Positions 6,123 through 6,851 of a stretch of 6,851 bases of DNA are shown here, piece by piece. Source of the DNA: JAJUJL01 sp041736465. Lineage in GTDB: Bacteria > Chloroflexota > Anaerolineae > Anaerolineales > UBA4823. The DNA lies in NCBI GenBank assembly GCA_041736465.1, contig JBGSTO010000598.1, positions 1-6,851 of the forward strand, in the 5' to 3' direction. The notes beneath the pieces were generated by a model, which saw nothing but the letters and a program-made list of their open reading frames with translations, was not told the origin of the DNA and did no database searches. The position numbers were made by a program, and so were the translations under genes. Within the stretch, counting starts at the first letter, position 1. Every line of letters begins with the position of its first letter.

Positions 6123-6851
6123 ATGAACTACCGCAATCTCGGCCGCACCGGCGTGCGCGTTTCCCCGCTGTGCCTGGGGACGATGAACTTCGGCGGCCCC
6201 ACCCCTGAAGACGAATCCATCCGCATGATGCACGCTGCCCTGGATGCCGGCATCAACTTTTTTGATACCGCCAATGTGTACAATGCCGGCGAATCGGAGC
6301 GCGTGGTCGGCAAAGCCCTGAGCGGGCGCCGCGAGCGCGTTGTCCTGGCGACCAAAGTGTATTTCCCGCAATCCGACGACATCAACGACCGCGGCAGCTC
6401 CCGCCGCCACATTCTCAAAGCGGTCGAGGACTCCCTGCGCCGCTTGAACACCGAATGGATTGACCTGTACCAGATCCACCGCCCCACGCTGGATCTCCCT
6501 CAGGACGAGACCCTGCGCGCCCTGGACCACCTGGTGCGGCAGGGCAAAGTGCGCTACATCGGCAGCTCGACATTTCCAGCCTGGATGGTCATGGAGGCAT
6601 TGGCGCTCAGCGAGCGCTACAACCTGGCGCGCTTCGTCACCGAACAGCCGCCCTACAACCTGCTCGACCGGCGCATCGAGAATGAGCTGGTGCCCCTGGC
6701 GCTGCGCTACGACATCGGCTTGCTGCCCTGGTCGCCGCTGGGTATGGGCATGCTGGCAGGGCGCTACAAGCAGCCCGCCCAGGCGCCAGAAGGCTCGCGC
6801 GTCGCCCGCATCGGCACCTGGGCTGCCGAGCGCGTCAACCAGCCCGGCATC
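6123..6851 (+). CDS. Aldo/keto reductase (second of the pair), cut by the window end
   Basis: 243 residues are present and the frame runs off the right edge, so about 70-90 residues, including most of the C-terminal cofactor-binding part, are missing from view. A start at 6123 is supported by AGGAGG at 6112-6117, 5 nt upstream, and by the family N-terminus MNYRNLGRTGVRVS. The tetrad is complete: D48, Y53, K78 and H119 (YQIHRPT). IGSSTFP (146-152), TEQPPYNLL (173-181) and PWSPLGMGML (202-211) match Kv-beta-like or oxidoreductase-type aldo/keto reductases. It is a paralogue of the preceding gene (19 of the first 24 residues identical; INFFDTANVY identical at 44-53), but diverges around the active-site loops: IHRPT replaces MHHVD and SSTFPA replaces SSNFAG, which suggests a different substrate. 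It begins 24 nt after the stop of the first reductase and is probably in the same operon. Substrate unknown. Confidence 0.93.
   Translation, partial: MNYRNLGRTGVRVSPLCLGTMNFGGPTPEDESIRMMHAALDAGINFFDTANVYNAGESERVVGKALSGRRERVVLATKVYFPQSDDINDRGSSRRHILKAVEDSLRRLNTEWIDLYQIHRPTLDLPQDETLRALDHLVRQGKVRYIGSSTFPAWMVMEALALSERYNLARFVTEQPPYNLLDRRIENELVPLALRYDIGLLPWSPLGMGMLAGRYKQPAQAPEGSRVARIGTWAAERVNQPGI

Noticed and set aside
1..6851. CRISPR array, tRNA/rRNA, insertion sequence, phage or toxin-antitoxin module
   Set aside because: No regularly spaced repeats, no cloverleaf, no transposase or terminal inverted repeats, and no small paired genes were seen; almost all of the window is explained by six housekeeping-type genes and one partial gene.

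Overview
GC-rich window, coding on the + strand throughout, with short gaps and a strong Shine-Dalgarno site (AGGAG/AGGAGG type) before every complete gene. The setting looks like a chromosome of a free-living bacterium. Gene styles (M14 and M24 peptidases in tandem, a zinc-ribbon VWA protein, tandem aldo/keto reductases, heavy G/C at third codon positions) remind me of Chloroflexota/Anaerolineae. That placement is an impression from family resemblance, not shown by the sequence. No RNA gene, CRISPR array, insertion sequence or phage gene was seen.

Layout. 1-132: last 43 residues of an upstream gene I cannot identify. 133-220: short gap with a possible extended -10 promoter and the ribosome site of the next gene. 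221-3566: a tight three-gene run with gaps of 10 and 9 nt: an M14-type zinc carboxypeptidase without a signal peptide, an M24 (Xaa-Pro type) metallopeptidase with all five metal ligands, and methylglyoxal synthase (mgsA) with all catalytic residues. 3567-3643: gap with a perfect 8-bp hairpin just after the mgsA stop. 3644-5053: a soluble protein with an N-terminal four-cysteine zinc ribbon and a VWA domain with intact MIDAS. 5054-5126: gap with a second 8-bp hairpin just after the stop. 5127-6098 and 6123-6851 (cut by the window end): two tandem, clearly homologous aldo/keto reductases.

How the genes may work together. The two peptidases, if both cytosolic as their starts suggest, could break down imported or internal peptides, including proline-containing ones. 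MgsA makes the toxic dicarbonyl methylglyoxal from dihydroxyacetone phosphate; aldo/keto reductases of this broad class can reduce such carbonyls, so the nearby pair is a plausible, unproven detoxifying partner. The VWA protein has no clear link to either activity. I see no convincing new system. The points most worth a second look are the zinc-ribbon/VWA protein, the placement of mgsA behind two peptidases and before two reductases, and the two similar stop-proximal hairpins.
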